Below, piece after piece: positions 10,976 through 22,964 of a stretch of 64,000 nt of DNA. The notes under the pieces were generated by a model that was given only the letters and a program-made list of their open reading frames with translations, made no database searches and had not been told where the DNA came from. The stretch comes from Ehretia macrophylla (Eukaryota > Streptophyta > Magnoliopsida > Boraginales > Ehretiaceae): the NCBI GenBank assembly GCA_037974665.1, contig CM075770.1:1190501-1254500 (forward strand), in the 5' to 3' direction. The stretch's first letter is position 1; each line of letters begins with the position of its first letter. A program made the position numbers and the translations under genes.

Positions 10976-10976
10976 C
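10976..10976 (-). other. Splice donor, antisense gene intron (10877-10976)
   Basis: Minus-strand reading GAAGAGG then GTCAGT. The acceptor is the CTTTTTGCAG ending at 10877. The 100-nt intron separates an exon ending in SSSEEG-like acidic sequence from one starting ATATGGCGGACATGAGG. The donor is not the strongest consensus. Confidence 0.5.
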
Positions 10977-12338
10977 CCTCTTCTGAGCTAGACCCATCAT
11001 CTCCTTCTGGGTCGGGAATCAGGTGGGGATGATCCCTCGAGAGGTCGGGCTCCCGACCAAACAACTTGGAATCCCAGATTCGCTCCCATTTTAGCACGCT
11101 GTCAATGTCTATCAGCGTCCCGGGTGCGGGCTTGAGCACTGCAACTTCTTTAAGCTCCTCATTTGAGAGTTTAGGGTCATCGTTGGCAGTCTTCCTCAGG
11201 CTCGGGAGCTAGTCCAGCCTGCATCCAGGGTTCACGGACGACTCCACCCAATAATAGTCATTATGCCAGCCCTTGTTAGAGGAGTGCCACTTGGTGAATA
11301 TGGAGTGGCCGACCCGAGCTGCGAAGTGGAACCACCCTGGCTGCTTCGGGTTGGGTTTACACACGAAGAAATGCCTGAACCGGTGCAAGGTCGGCTCCAC
11401 TTCCTTCTCCAGGCAGAACCCGTAGAAGGCCACCATCACGGCCTAACCATTCGGTGACATCTGACCCGGGCTGAGCTCGAAATAGTTCAGAATTCCAATA
11501 ATGAAGCCAGGGAGGGGGAGTTGGATGACGTCGAAGGCCAGATCATATATGGTGAAGTGGTTGGCTGGGGGATAACACGCCGCTTCTTGCCGACCTGGAA
11601 CCTTCAGCTTGTGATGCCGGTCAACCGACCAGTTCCTCAGCCTTGCGTTTGCCATCTGCACTGTAGAATGGCACTCACGCTTGCAACAGGCAAACAGCTG
11701 CTCGATCCTTTTCCCTCAAATTGAAGAAGCGCTGGCTGAAGCCGAGCTCCGAGGTCGAACAACACTAACTGGGACAGCCTCGATCGGCTCGGTTGCAGAG
11801 ACCCCGGCTAAGAACTCTTGTGGTATCTCGATGCCCTCCAGTCGGTTCAGCGGCTCCCCATCCTCCCCGTCATCGAATTCTCCCAGGTCGGCCAAAGGAT
11901 CCTCCTCTGCTTCCTCTCGCACCAATCTGACCCCAATAACTTGGCAGTCGTCGTCGCTCTCCCCGCGATTAGGTTTCCAAGCCGGCCCTGAGGACGAGCT
12001 GGTGCTCTCTCCGCCACGGATCCTGTTCGAGGTAGATGCCGAGCTCGGCGGACTTTCATCTCCACCATAGGACCTTACTTCCATAGCCTGAGAATCTTTC
12101 GATTCCGACCTCCCCATCCTGTCTACAGCAAATATAAATGTACAAGAATGACTAAAAAGAGTCGGGACGTACCTAATGCTCTTAACTGCGGAGTATGGCC
12201 GACTAAGCTGGGTCCGAGCTGAATTATCCCGAGAAGATTTTTTCTGAGCTAGTTGCGTCCGACCACTCTGGTGTCCGACATGAATTCCTTGAGAAATTGA
12301 AAGCGAAGTATGAAGTGAATCTCGGAGAATATGGCCCT

Positions 12339-12347
12339 ATTTATAGG
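12339..12347 (-). promoter_or_regulatory. TATA box of antisense gene
   Basis: The minus strand reads CCTATAAATAGG about 220 bases upstream of the ATG at 12117. A possible leader intron (donor GCATTAG/GTACGT near 12174, acceptor GCTGTAGACAG near 12119) lies in between. Confidence 0.5.
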
Positions 12348-12525
12348 CGCCCCTGAAAGTCGCCTCGGGAAGCCCAAACGTCGCGTCTCGTCAGAACCAC
12401 CAGGTGACGTGGCAGCCATCCGTTGGACATGCACCGCTGACGTGGCCATCCCTACTCTATCGGGGTCGGGCACCTACAGCTCGGGATGAACTTCTATCTC
12501 TAGATCTCACCCTCTCGATCTCGAC

Positions 12526-12542
12526 TTGGGAGGGGGGGGAAT
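12526..12542 (+). other. Polypurine tract
   Basis: A G-rich purine run ending GGGAGGGGGGGGAA directly before the 3' LTR is the expected plus-strand primer. Confidence 0.7.
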
Positions 12543-13013
12543 TGACGAGGGGTTCCCGAGCTGATCCAAGTGAGCCGACCATCCCGAGCTGAGTCGGGCT
12601 AATCCGCGCTTCGTTAACAGCGCGTTCAGCTCGATGCCCAACCTAGATGACTGACCCGACCCCGTTAACCCCGACCTCAGTTCCAGCTGTTCCGATGGGA
12701 CATAAAGCACTGATGGGACATAAAGCTGCATCGCATTAAATGCTGTCAGATCCGAACTTCGTATAAATAGAGCTCCACCCTCTTCATTTAAAGGGATCTC
12801 GCTATTAAATGCTCTCAGCTACTTTGCCAGCTTGGACATACTAATCATTCGCACACTTGAGGAGAAAATCTGGGTCTTCACCCCGCCTTTTCCTTCCTTT
12901 CCTTGTGCAGGTCCGATAGCCAATCAGGAAAGTATAGCTCGGAGGCCGACCTGAGAAGTTCAACTCGGCGAAAGTAGCTCCCAAATTTAACTGTGAGATT
13001 TTCAACCTCGACA
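12543..13013 (+). repeat. 3' LTR of Tat-like element
   Basis: Starts TGACGAGGGGTTCCCGAG and ends CGACA. It is the partner of 6758-7230, with its TATA box at 12762-12769. Confidence 0.92.
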
Positions 13014-13078
13014 ACAAAGTTTATTATGCAAGTTTTGTAAAATACAAGGATATATGATGTATTTTACTCATAAAAAAA

Positions 13079-14099
13079 AGATGACATAAATTTAATGCAC
13101 TAGTGTTCTTTAAAATCTCTTAAGTCTCGATCGAGAGGTTATTTTGTTTACAACTCAATTAAAAATATTTGGTTAAATTTACCTTGTGCCTAAAAAACTT
13201 CGATGCTTGTGATTAATGCTGATTGAATTTCGATAATTTAAGATAAAAAACAAGCAATTGATGAAACAAAGTATAAAACTTTATTTCCAAATGATAATGA
13301 TTTAATACAAACTACTTCCGCAAAGCAATTCTAAATCTATTCTAAAACTCTAATGTCAAAAACTAATCCTAAGAAAAAGAAAAATCTTTCGCAGTGTTTG
13401 GATTGATTGGATTGTCCTCCTTTGTGAGTTAAATTTAGCCTTTTACAGTCCAAGCGATTTGTTATTCATTGATAAATTTCTCTGCTCGATTTTTATCTTT
13501 TACTAGACACGTGGTGAGATATATCAATGAACTTTTAATTTTTGGGTAAATGTGGTGCATTACATGTGATACATCTTAATTGGGTTAGCAAGTAAGAAAA
13601 ATAACGGTGTAAAAATCATTACATTTGAATCTCGTATCCTACATTAAAAAAGAAAAAAATAAGAGTCCAACATAGTGTTTCCTAGTGAGAAAAACTTGCA
13701 TGATACATGTTCATTTTAACATAACATGACAGGTAAAATAAAATATTAAAAATGCGAGAAAAATGTAAATAGATCTACAAGAAAATTACTAGAAAATTTT
13801 TAAGTTTGTACCTTTCAAGAAAAGCTTCACAAACCCCTCCAGGATGTCACATAACATGTGTTGTACCCCATAACAAGTACAACCATGAAAAAAGGAGGAA
13901 AATTTATATGCTTCCCACAAGGAAAAAGAAAAAAAAAAATATCTAGTTGTATGATTTATGATCGCCTTCATGAACAACTCTAGAATGAATTTATTGACAG
14001 ATTCCAAGTACACAGTTTCTGAAAGCTCGCTTTTTATTTCCTTTCAAATAAAAAATGGAGTTCTTGATCGCTAGGAACTTGAGGTAATTTGAGGTATGT
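13079..14099. other. Intergenic plus 3' region of LAZY-type gene
   Basis: No gene. The distal part is the minus-strand 3' UTR of the next gene, with AATAAA-type signals at about 14031-14036 and 13988-13993 (minus strand). The rest is AT-rich, with a short poly-A run near 13926. Confidence 0.5.
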
Positions 14100-17000
14100 C
14101 TACATCTCTAGAACAATAACTGCAAAGAGAAATTAGATTGAATCATTATATATTACAAGTAGACTAGTAGCATAACAAAAGACTTGAAGTATTTATAGGA
14201 GGGAACTCTTCCAAACGTTATAGTTGGATGGGTCCGGCTAAGTGTGGGAGTGAATCCCACAGTGCATAGGTCATGTTTTAGAGAGTTTTTCCTCATAAGA
14301 AGGCAATTAACTTACATTCAGAATCTGTCTTCACCCATTTGCATTTATCGTCCGATTTGTCTTCTCTTTCCTCTTCTTTTTCTGCCTTTGGTCTGTGTCT
14401 GTCCTGTATAAATTTCTTTGAGGACGATGCTCGCGATGAATTTTGAGGGTATATCTTTCTGGAAAGCATTGTTCTCAGAAGCTGCAAGATACAAATCACA
14501 ATGAAAAATTGAATCCTAGTAGCAGAAAACAATGCAAGTTTAAGAAATGGCAATATGACCAGAATGTAATTAATTTGGCACGGTGAAGACTATTTTCAGT
14601 TGGTTCTCGTATAGTATATCATTTATCGGCTAATGTTTATAAAATATTATTCTTAAAATTGTCAAATTGTGTGTTAGCTCGAGTGAAAAAAAAATTTTAG
14701 ATCCACCTCTACAAATTATTGCAGCTTAGATCAGCGTGTCGTGTTAAAAAAAAAAAAATCATTTATTGGGACAATTGTAAGCCTGCTAAATGCTAATCAG
14801 ATGTGAGAGAAAGATGAGGAACTATACATCGAGAAAGTCACATTAGCTACACCAGACAAAATACACCTTTTTTTTCTTAACCTATTTTTTGTCTGACTAT
14901 ATCTGTCATTCCTCAACCTCTATCACTTAACCCTTAATTCAATTATTCTCTAAAAGGCTTGCCTATCCGATTAGTCTTGTTTGGAGAACATAGTTCTAGG
15001 ACATTAGATAAAAGATTGTCATTTGTGAATGACTTAAAAGGGCTGCTATGCAGCTCCCAGCAAATGAAGGGAAGTTCAAAGAGCTTACGCTTATTCTCAG
15101 CCTCTTTGATTGGTAGGCGGGCGGGATAAACCCCCTACTTAAGATTCAATTCATAAGACAAATTTTATGTTGTTGTGATGCATTAGGTAGGCCGACTACT
15201 ATAGGCTAGCCATGATGGGGAAAGACTAATCAAGCAATATATGTTAATTAGTTACCTTCTCCATTCTTGATTCCTGAAATGTATCTCGCAAGCTGGGAGT
15301 AGGTACAAAGCCACTTCTGCAGACAAACACTTTCTTGAGAAGGAAAGAAATCGATTTCTTTCCAATCCCCTTCTTTTTGTTTTCCATTCGAACATCTTTG
15401 CATCTTCCAAGGATCACTCTAATAGTTCGATCAATCTCGTCTTCATCGACACGATCATCTGCATTAGTGCTGAATGTGCTGGAGATCCTGCGATCAACTT
15501 CCAGGCTTGATGGACAATTAAGAAACCTATCTAATGGGAGATCTGCAATTTCTGTTTCGGCTTTTGCAGCTGGTTTTCGCGATAAAAGCTTGGTTAATTC
15601 CTTTTGCAGCTGTCCAATTTCTTCTTGTGTGAATTCTGTTAAATCTGGAGAAGAACTCTGTTCAATCTGCTCGTTCGCGACAGTTTCGTTCTCCTGGTTT
15701 TCCAGGCTTTGGCTCTCTGGATTTACATTGCCGAAAGTTCCAATTGCCAGCAACCCATTAGGCCAGTCACTGAACTCCTCCTTCTCAGTATCTCGTTTTG
15801 TTTGATCTACATGAAATTAATTTATTTCTCCATTAATCAAAAGAGCTACAAGCAATTCATGCATTAAATCAACAGGAAAAGTATTTGCTAAAAATTAAAA
15901 ATTACTAACAGTTGTACCTTTCCCCGAAATACTGAACTAAGGCAGAACAAAATGCCGGTCTACAAGGTAGGGATCTATCTTATTCGTGATTCTGTGACTA
16001 ATCTTTAAATTTAACAAAAGTTCAGGGGTGAAAGGCCAAACCAGATCAACGCATGACACTGCGAGTATATTTTAGCCCGCGATTCAAAAACCACCCGCGA
16101 TGTAAAATTTAATCTAGTGTCTAAACCATCAACAATAATAAGTGATTTTGCATTGTTTGATATGTGTTTTAACATTTTATCAGAGAAAAACAAATTCGTT
16201 CAACAAATTTTATTTTATTTTATTTTCCTCTACGATCATGAAACATTGCAACATATTATTACGAAATCCCAGAAATTTTTCCTTTGTCGGAAGGGACAAG
16301 AAGTATAGGAAACCGTCAACTTTTTAGAAGAATTGCACCCCATGTGACATAATGAAGTACATATCTAGGTTGTGGCTATGTGTGCTACAGTACTATACAG
16401 ATCAACTACTCTTGTGTTCCATGATCAGAAACATGTTTAGAAGACAACATGTCCAATTTTCAGCACATGGTCAGATCAACCTAACAGATCAGCCATTCAG
16501 GGAGGAGAAACTATCTTTTTGCCTGGTAGCCTGGTTAAACGATACTATCTGTAACGATCCCGGTCTATCTATATAATTTTACTAATACATTAAACCTAAT
16601 CAACTAACTCAAAATACTTAAATTCGTATTAACAGTAATTGAAAATTCAAGTCGTTATAAATTGAAGGGTAAATAGTGTATTACCCCCCTGTGTTTTGCT
16701 AAAAATGCACAATACTCCCTGTGTTTTAAAAATTAACTGATTACCCCCCTGTGTTTTGCTAAAAGTGCACAATACCCTTATGTATTTTAAAAATTAGGTG
16801 ATTACCCCCTGTGTTTTATAAAAGTAATTGATTACCCCCTTGTATTTTATAAAAGTAGCTAATTGCCCCCCTATATTTTCTAACAAAAGCGGAGGTTGTT
16901 AAAAAGCACAGGGAGCTAATCAGCTACTTTTATAAAACACAGGGGGGTAACCAGTTAATTTTTAAAATACAAGGGGAATATTGTGCACTTGTATCAAAAT

Positions 17001-17716
17001 ACAAGGAGGTAATCAATTAATTTTTAAAATACGAGAGTATTGTGCATTTTTAGTAAAATACAAGGAACAATACGCTATTTATCCTAAATTTGAATATACA
17101 TCTTTACATGACCAATGTGGAACGAGACGTTAGACAGATACTAATATATTTGTTTCGTAAATGTGCAATAATAATGACCACAAGACGAATATGCAACGTA
17201 ATGCTTATCAAACTTGGAAGAAAATATGAAATCAAATGAAACTATTCTGCCAGTCTGCATTAACATAAAATTTTCATATATTAGTAAGATTCGCACGGAC
17301 CATATAAAAGACTGACTAGCCCAAGAATTTTTCGAAACCAAATGATCAGAAAAGGTAAAGGAAACTTACGTGGAGTAGGAACTGCATTTTGCTTTTTGTT
17401 GTCTTGTCCACCATTGAACTTATTTTGCATCCAGTTAAAGAACTGTTATCGAACAATACATGATTAGCAAACTAGATACTTATATGTTATACATTTATAC
17501 ATTCACATATATATCTTATATATTAATAATACTATACAAGAAAATATAGAAAGATAACATTATATTTCTTCTCTTATCATTCGGGGCGAGAGAACCAGAA
17601 TAGAAGCTCTAAAAAGAAACTCTACTCAAAATCTCACTCAAAAAGGAATGAATGCATTTCTTTAGTCCCGTATTTAATAATTCCCGAACTCTTCAATTCC
17701 CTCTACTCACCTTCAT
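14100..17716 (-). CDS. DRO1-like (LZY): LAZY/DRO1-type (IGT family) gravitropism protein
   Basis: Five coding exons, all with GT..AG introns: 17716-17711, 17442-17370, 15806-15256, 14481-14316 and 14119-14100. They join in frame to 816 nt, 271 residues. The N-terminus [11 protein letters not shown] and the signature [13 protein letters not shown] (residues 41-53; IGT at 48-50) mark the IGT family. Further conserved blocks are [49 protein letters not shown], the SRMEKLLRTML junction and the C-terminal [21 protein letters not shown]1/NGR proteins set root and shoot angle in gravity-sensing cells; the C-terminal motif recruits RLD proteins that steer PIN auxin transporters. That motif usually reads SEYIVLE, here Phe replaces Tyr (residue 266). 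The fit to the DRO1/LZY2-4 group is inferred. Confidence 0.92.
16667..17084. mobile_element. MULE-like foldback element in LAZY intron 2
   Basis: A 418-bp palindromic element: the left end GGGTAAATAGTGTATTACCC matches the reverse complement of the right end (GGATAAATAGCGTATTGTTC). It is flanked by TAAATTGAA (16658-16666) and TAAATTTGA (17085-17093), an imperfect 9-bp duplication. Inside are several copies of a CCCCCTGTGTTTT-type word in both orientations. It is clearly related to the arms of the element at 5574-13069. It lies wholly inside intron 2, so it adds to pre-mRNA secondary structure without touching coding sequence. Confidence 0.75.
17711..17716 (-). other. Six-nucleotide first coding exon of LAZY-type gene
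   Basis: On the minus strand ATGAAG is followed at once by GTGAGT. The next exon starts TTCTTTAACTGG after an AACAG acceptor, giving Met-Lys-Phe-Phe-Asn-Trp, the usual start of this family. The exon codes for only two residues and is easily missed by gene finders. Confidence 0.85.
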
Positions 17717-19929
17717 TTTTGCAAAGATAGGAGTGGAAATTCTTCACAGTTAAGTGGAAAGGTGGCCTGTGATCAAGATGGTGGATATATGGAGGTGGAG
17801 CTAAGTGTTAATGAAGTGTGTAGGAATATTCAAGTGCTTCTTCAATGGCAGATCTTTGAAGCCAATGAGATATAAGCTTTGGGAATAATAAAATATAAGT
17901 GGATTTGTTAGGAAAACGACGGCCCAGCCGAGCAAAGTTCCTATTGGTTCAAGTTCCTAAATATGGCTTTTTGAGAATACAAATTGATTTGCCTTCCCTC
18001 TCTATTTGTCTATATCCACGACACAACCATTCCACTCACTTCTGTCAACTTGTAGCTAGATATCAACATACGCCATTAGCCTAGTAGACATTATGCTTTA
18101 TAGTGGTGATCTTTAGTTAACAGTACCCTAAAGGTTAATTTAGCGATAAAGCATTTAAGACGGAATCATAAAATTTGTTATGTTTTAAATTTGAATTAAT
18201 TTTTTTAAAATTAATTTTAGTAGATTATACATGTGTTTGATTAATTTAGACTACACTTTGTCTGAATAGAGTTTAACTCTTAAAATTTAACACTTTTATT
18301 ATTTGAATAACTTTTCAAAAGGAGTTTTAATCATAAAAGTGAAAAAATAATTACTAGTGTCACCCTATTTTTTCACATACTTATCTATTTTATGTGGATG
18401 TTTAATTGATATACTAAAAAAAGAAAGAAAAATTGAAAAATTTGTTATTTAAAATGCAAACTAAAAATTTACATAGGATTTAATAAATAAGAGATTAAAA
18501 TAGTGTAATATTTAACGAAACTGAGAAAATAAAAATAAAAACAAACATCTTTCGTTAACATTTACGTAATTACACACTTTTTTTTTTGTTGTCAATACGT
18601 AATTACACACACACACACACACACACACTCTTATGTGGCTATTGTTTAAGGAGTGTTCGTGGCATTGCTTTAATCCATTCAATTAAACATATGCATGCTA
18701 ATATTAAGGCTACCTTTAAGTACGATAATTAGTATTTACCAAAAAAAAAATAGTACGATAATTAGTACTAATCTCAAGAAAATGTTTCATCCGACGGTCA
18801 AGAAAATGCCACGAGATAACTTATGGGCATTGCTAACGTAGTGCCTTATCGACCACTAATTATTGAAAGATTTCTTTTAGTGAAATTAGCAGTAGTACAT
18901 TTGGATTTGTATAAGCAGTAGTACATTTTTCTTTTTGATTCAACGGGAGGCAAATCCCTAGTATAAGCAGTACTACATTTTGGATAGAAACCATTCTTTC
19001 ATACTAGTCTTTTTAAGTTACTTGTTGTGATTGTGAGAAATTATGAGATCGATTTTTGTTAGTTATTTATGTGTTATACGGTTTTAAAATTTTTTTTAAT
19101 ATAAAAAAAGAGATCGCAATATTTTATGGAACAAGAGGTACGTTGAACGTGCTTTTTGGTACTAGATCTGTACTTATAAGGGTAGTTCGTTGTACAAAAT
19201 TCTTGTTATGTACATAATTTAAAAGGGTTGAATTGACTTTATATTTTTACGCAGTCTAATTATTTTATATTTTCATAAGAGATTATTTTTATAACTTGAA
19301 CCCCTAACCTCTGGGAGGAATATCATATTAATGCGAAAACTAAAACACACTCATTAGTGATAACTATATCACCTAATAAGTATATCACTTTAAAGGCAGC
19401 ACCAAGGTGCAATACATGGAAATCGAATGAAAAGTGGTGTTTCTAGTGGTTTAAGGTGCTGATAAACACATTGAACTATTCATGTAACAGAGAGCCCAAC
19501 CCTCAAATTCTAAATACAATGACGCAATTATCAAGAACTCGCTTTACAAGCATTAGGATCAGCTGTAGTAGCCCTCGATTTTTTTTTTCTATCCTAGAAA
19601 GATAAGGCAGACATATCATGTCCATCGCAAAATTGTTATCCTAAAAGGATGATAGGGAAAATTAGGTTGTGAAGGTTGCTGATGCATCATTGTCCTCTCC
19701 ATACAAAGAAAATAGATACATTTATAGCAGTTTAACTTCTTAACTAAATTGTGTGCTGCACAATAGAAGAAATATGCATGCACTTGCTATAAAGAGTATT
19801 ATTAGTGTAACTAATGCATTGCTAATTAAATACATGGATTGCTCCACACAAGAACGATCACCAACCAAAAGAAAAAATAAAATTACCATAAGTTCTCTTG
19901 TCATTTTGGCAGGCTAGTACCATTATCTT

Positions 19930-19974
<45 letters not shown>

Positions 19975-22950
19975 TTCTTTTTTAGCTCCTGTTTTATGTA
20001 ATCTCAATTACTATTTGAAGTTGGAAAAAAAAAAGAAAAAAATTCATTCACATAGTGTTTGAAAATACTTGTACTGTGAAATTCATTTGATTTATAAATA
20101 AATTTAATGAGAATTTGTATTTTTAAATGAATTCTCTTGTTTAGAACAGTAATTTGCAACACATGTAGAATTAAAATTAAAAATTATATTTTACTCAAAT
20201 ACCTCTCCTTTATTCTATTAGAATTAGTAAAATTTAAAAATAATAAACAAAAACTTTTGAATTATCTAACAAACACTAGTATGGATTGTTGATGCCCTGA
20301 CTTATTGATCAATTATTTTCTTCGTGTTTTGTTGAAAGAAGAATGGTGAGGGAGATGGTTTGAAATATATTTTATTTTTTTATCTTTGTGTTTGAGTCAA
20401 AGTTAAACTTAAATGTAAAGAAAAATCTAAAGGGTAATTTTGTCCTAAAAAAAATTAAATAACTTAAAAAATATGGATTTGTAAATTCCACCACTTAAGC
20501 AAGGATTTGGGTAAGTTTTGAGCAAATTCAAGATTTTTATTTTTTTTAAATGGTGCTTCCAAGCATAAAAAGTTGAATTTGTAAATATATTCCTCAAAAT
20601 TTTGTAAAATATATTTATTTTAAACAGTCTGAAGCTATAAAGTACCTGAAAGAAACATAATATGGATATATTAATTACCTACACTACTATTAGACTTCTC
20701 CTGATCTTTTTTTTTTTTTTTTTCTTCTGTTTTTCTTATTTTTGTGGTTCTTGTCATACACTTGCATATAAAAACTCCAATTACAAGAACCCGGAGGCCT
20801 TAACTCATTTCAAGTACGTATCTTCGACAATTGTTTAGTTAATTTGATAACGAATAAATAGTATCAAATTGAATATTGCTCAGACAAAGTCAAATTATTC
20901 TTTTTCCCTTTTTTCTGAGGCAATAGGAAGTCGAGTGGTATGTTATTACAAGAGTATCTACAGATATGTGCTTGTGTGGTGTAGTTGAAAGGATTTGCTG
21001 TACAAGAAATGGAGAACAATATCCTGATTGTAAACTTAAACAGGCTTTTAGTGTTGGTTTTCTTTATAGCATCCGACGTCCTAGCGAATCTAAGCACATT
21101 GCACAATATTAATATTTCATGCTTCTTTCAGATGAAATCGTGTATTTTGAAGATTGGATTTTAGTTTAAATTCGAAAGACTTTTTAAAAGTATTCATTGT
21201 CATTAGAAAAAGAAAAGAGGTGATCGATCGCTATGTCATAAGACTTCTAGAAATACATTTAAGAATTTTAAAAATCTTATCCGCAAATTTTAATTTTTGT
21301 TGAATTAAGCATAAGAAGAAAGAATTTTCCTCAATTACGAACGATGATCTCCTTGTCTGGAAGCATTTGGACAGAAGAATCTTCATGGGCTTTGAGAAAT
21401 AGTTTCATGGTTTGATCTCTAGTAAACAAACTTATTTTATCATATCTTTTTTGGTGAGAGTTGTTTCATTTTTTTCAAATGTCTATTTGTGTCATCCTTT
21501 CATCATCTTTGTATCTTTACATGATTCAGTTCTTCTGACTTACGATCCTACCTCTAAAATAATTTACTATTTTTTAATAATTATTTCAACTAATTTTATG
21601 GACAGTAATCAAAATAATCAAGTTCACTTAGTTCTGTCAAGAACGCAGGGGTGGAGGGAAGTAGACTTCTGTGCACCCCATGAAATATGAAAAAAAATAT
21701 TATTTTTTTTTAATAGATACCTACTTATTTTTATTCTTTCTCCTTCATGATGTTTTTCTCTCTTCATTTTTCATTTTTTTTCTTTTATTCTTAAATAGGT
21801 TTATAATTTATTTTCTATATTTTGAAAACTATTTGTGTTTATTACTGTGTATGAATTTCGATTCGTTTATTTTTGTAATATTTTTAACATTTAAGTAAAC
21901 TTTTCTAGTTTAATTGTACATTTATTTCAATTTTAATTTTTTTGAATGATGTTTAGATTATTTTTTATTTTTAATGGATTATTTTGTGTCTTAAATTAAA
22001 GAGTTCAGATTTGAACACCCACAAATTCTTTATTTTTAAATATTGTGATCACTTATCATTAAAATCATAATTTTAGACATAAAGACAACTAATACTGCAT
22101 GTTAGAACATACACGATAAGTCTCACTAATCAAATGCCAATATAGAATCATGTGGATCGTGATCTAAATTTTAACACAACCTTAAAACACTTTTGAATAA
22201 TGTTTCTCGTCATAAAAGAAAAGTGAGTACGGAAGTTGAAATTCCCTCTACTTATTTGTTCATTTAAATTAATCAAATTCCAATTCTTAGTGTGTATGAT
22301 TACTGTCTGAACACCGAGCCACCAGACTCGTTCTTGTGTATAGTTAGTAAATCATAAGCTAAAGAAAGATTAAGTGTATGACAAGGGACACGGGTCACGT
22401 AAAAATTACTCCATCATTTCATGTCAAACAACGCGTGTATCAAACAATCGCGTTGACTCTTTCTTGCCAAGGCCTTCATTTTCAGACAGTGATATGCTTT
22501 TTAACTAACTATAATGAGCTTGCTCTACATTCGAACGTGATGTTCAACTTTAAAATAACGTTATTTGGTTATGTAATTATCAACAATATATTATGCTAAA
22601 CATGATAATTAGAAGACATTTGATTGTTAGACAATATGCATGTGCAAGAGCGGATCTAAATTTTCTTTTTTTCAGTGGGATTATTTACTGATCCAAATCT
22701 AGATTTGTAAGTGTGCAAGTGATCATCATATGTCTCGCATTAAGACAGATGTATGAATGTAATCTATAAATTAGGTGTTGTGGAATCAAATAGTTGCTCG
22801 TGTTAATTAATTTGAATTCAGTTGATATTTGACTTGAAACAAATATTTTTTAACCTAAAATATGAATATGCTTGTGAATTGAAATTTTGAGCCTTAAGCG
22901 TAATCATATGCCATTTTCACACAATTTACTTTATGAAAATTGGTGTTTAT
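17717..22950. other. Long gene-free AT-rich region
   Basis: The first few hundred bases are the LAZY-type promoter and leader; no clear TATA box stands out. Microsatellites: (AC)n at about 18605-18629 and (TA)n at about 19937-19971. Around 20050-20570 there are ends similar to GTGTTTGAAAATAC and inverted matches that may be an old MITE. No coding region is credible; short open frames here are AT-rich chance runs. Confidence 0.55.
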
Positions 22951-22964
22951 CTTATCACAAAGAA

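Larger units (their letters stand above)
9788..12117 (-). pseudogene. Spliced antisense gene of Tat-like element (Transposase_28-like, coiled coil)
   Basis: On the strand opposite gag, one frame starts at ATG 12117 and gives an acidic Ser-rich N-terminus (to about 11716). It continues with a domain I recognise as the plant 'putative gypsy-type transposon' (Transposase_28) family: HFTIYDLAF, LPGFIIGILNYFELSPGQMSPNG, then FRHFFVCKPNPKQPGWFHF. Two likely introns follow, 10976-10877 and 10477-10406, with GT..AG ends and a TTTTTGCAG-type acceptor. The last exon (10405-9788) is in frame and encodes a long Lys/Glu-rich coiled coil ending SAAAQK. In-frame stops (11718-11716, 11445-11443, 11211-11209) and one likely frameshift near 10830 show decay. 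Antisense ORFs between pol and the 3' LTR are known in Tat elements; their function is unknown. Confidence 0.75.
6758..13013 (+). mobile_element. Tat-like Ty3/gypsy retrotransposon lacking most of pol
   Basis: Two LTRs of 473 and 471 bp flank a 5.3-kb interior that is strikingly GC-rich compared with its surroundings. Flanking 5-mers are ACAAG (6753-6757) and ACAAA (13014-13018), a target duplication with one mismatch. Inside are a primer-binding-type site, a 469-codon gag, a fragment of the integrase C-terminus, a tandem repeat, a spliced gene on the opposite strand and a polypurine tract. Protease, RT, RNase H and the integrase core are missing, so it depended on a relative for mobility. 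By eye the LTRs differ at about 25-30 positions, so the insertion is not recent. It sits inside a MULE. Confidence 0.9.
5574..13069. mobile_element. MULE-type element split by an LTR retrotransposon
   Basis: The left end (GAGTAAAATGCACCATACCC) and the reverse complement of the right end (GAGTAAAATACATCATATAT) start long terminal inverted repeats. The repeats match over roughly 170-190 bases once the nested retrotransposon is skipped: the right arm is 6600-6757 plus 13019-13069. The flanks carry an exact 9-bp duplication, ATAAAAAAA, at 5565-5573 and 13070-13078, the length expected of Mutator-like elements, though this one is A-rich. Without the insert the element is about 1.2 kb. No transposase is seen, so it is non-autonomous. 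The left arm contains an internal 37-bp tandem duplication (5656-5729). Confidence 0.8.

Noticed and set aside
15335..15805. 156-codon plus-strand frame
   Set aside because: Mirror of LAZY-type exon 3; the minus-strand reading has conserved motifs and correct splice sites.
21412..21898. Plus-strand frames of 92 and 75 codons, Phe/Leu/Ile rich
   Set aside because: AT-rich chance frames; hydrophobic composition follows from T-rich DNA.
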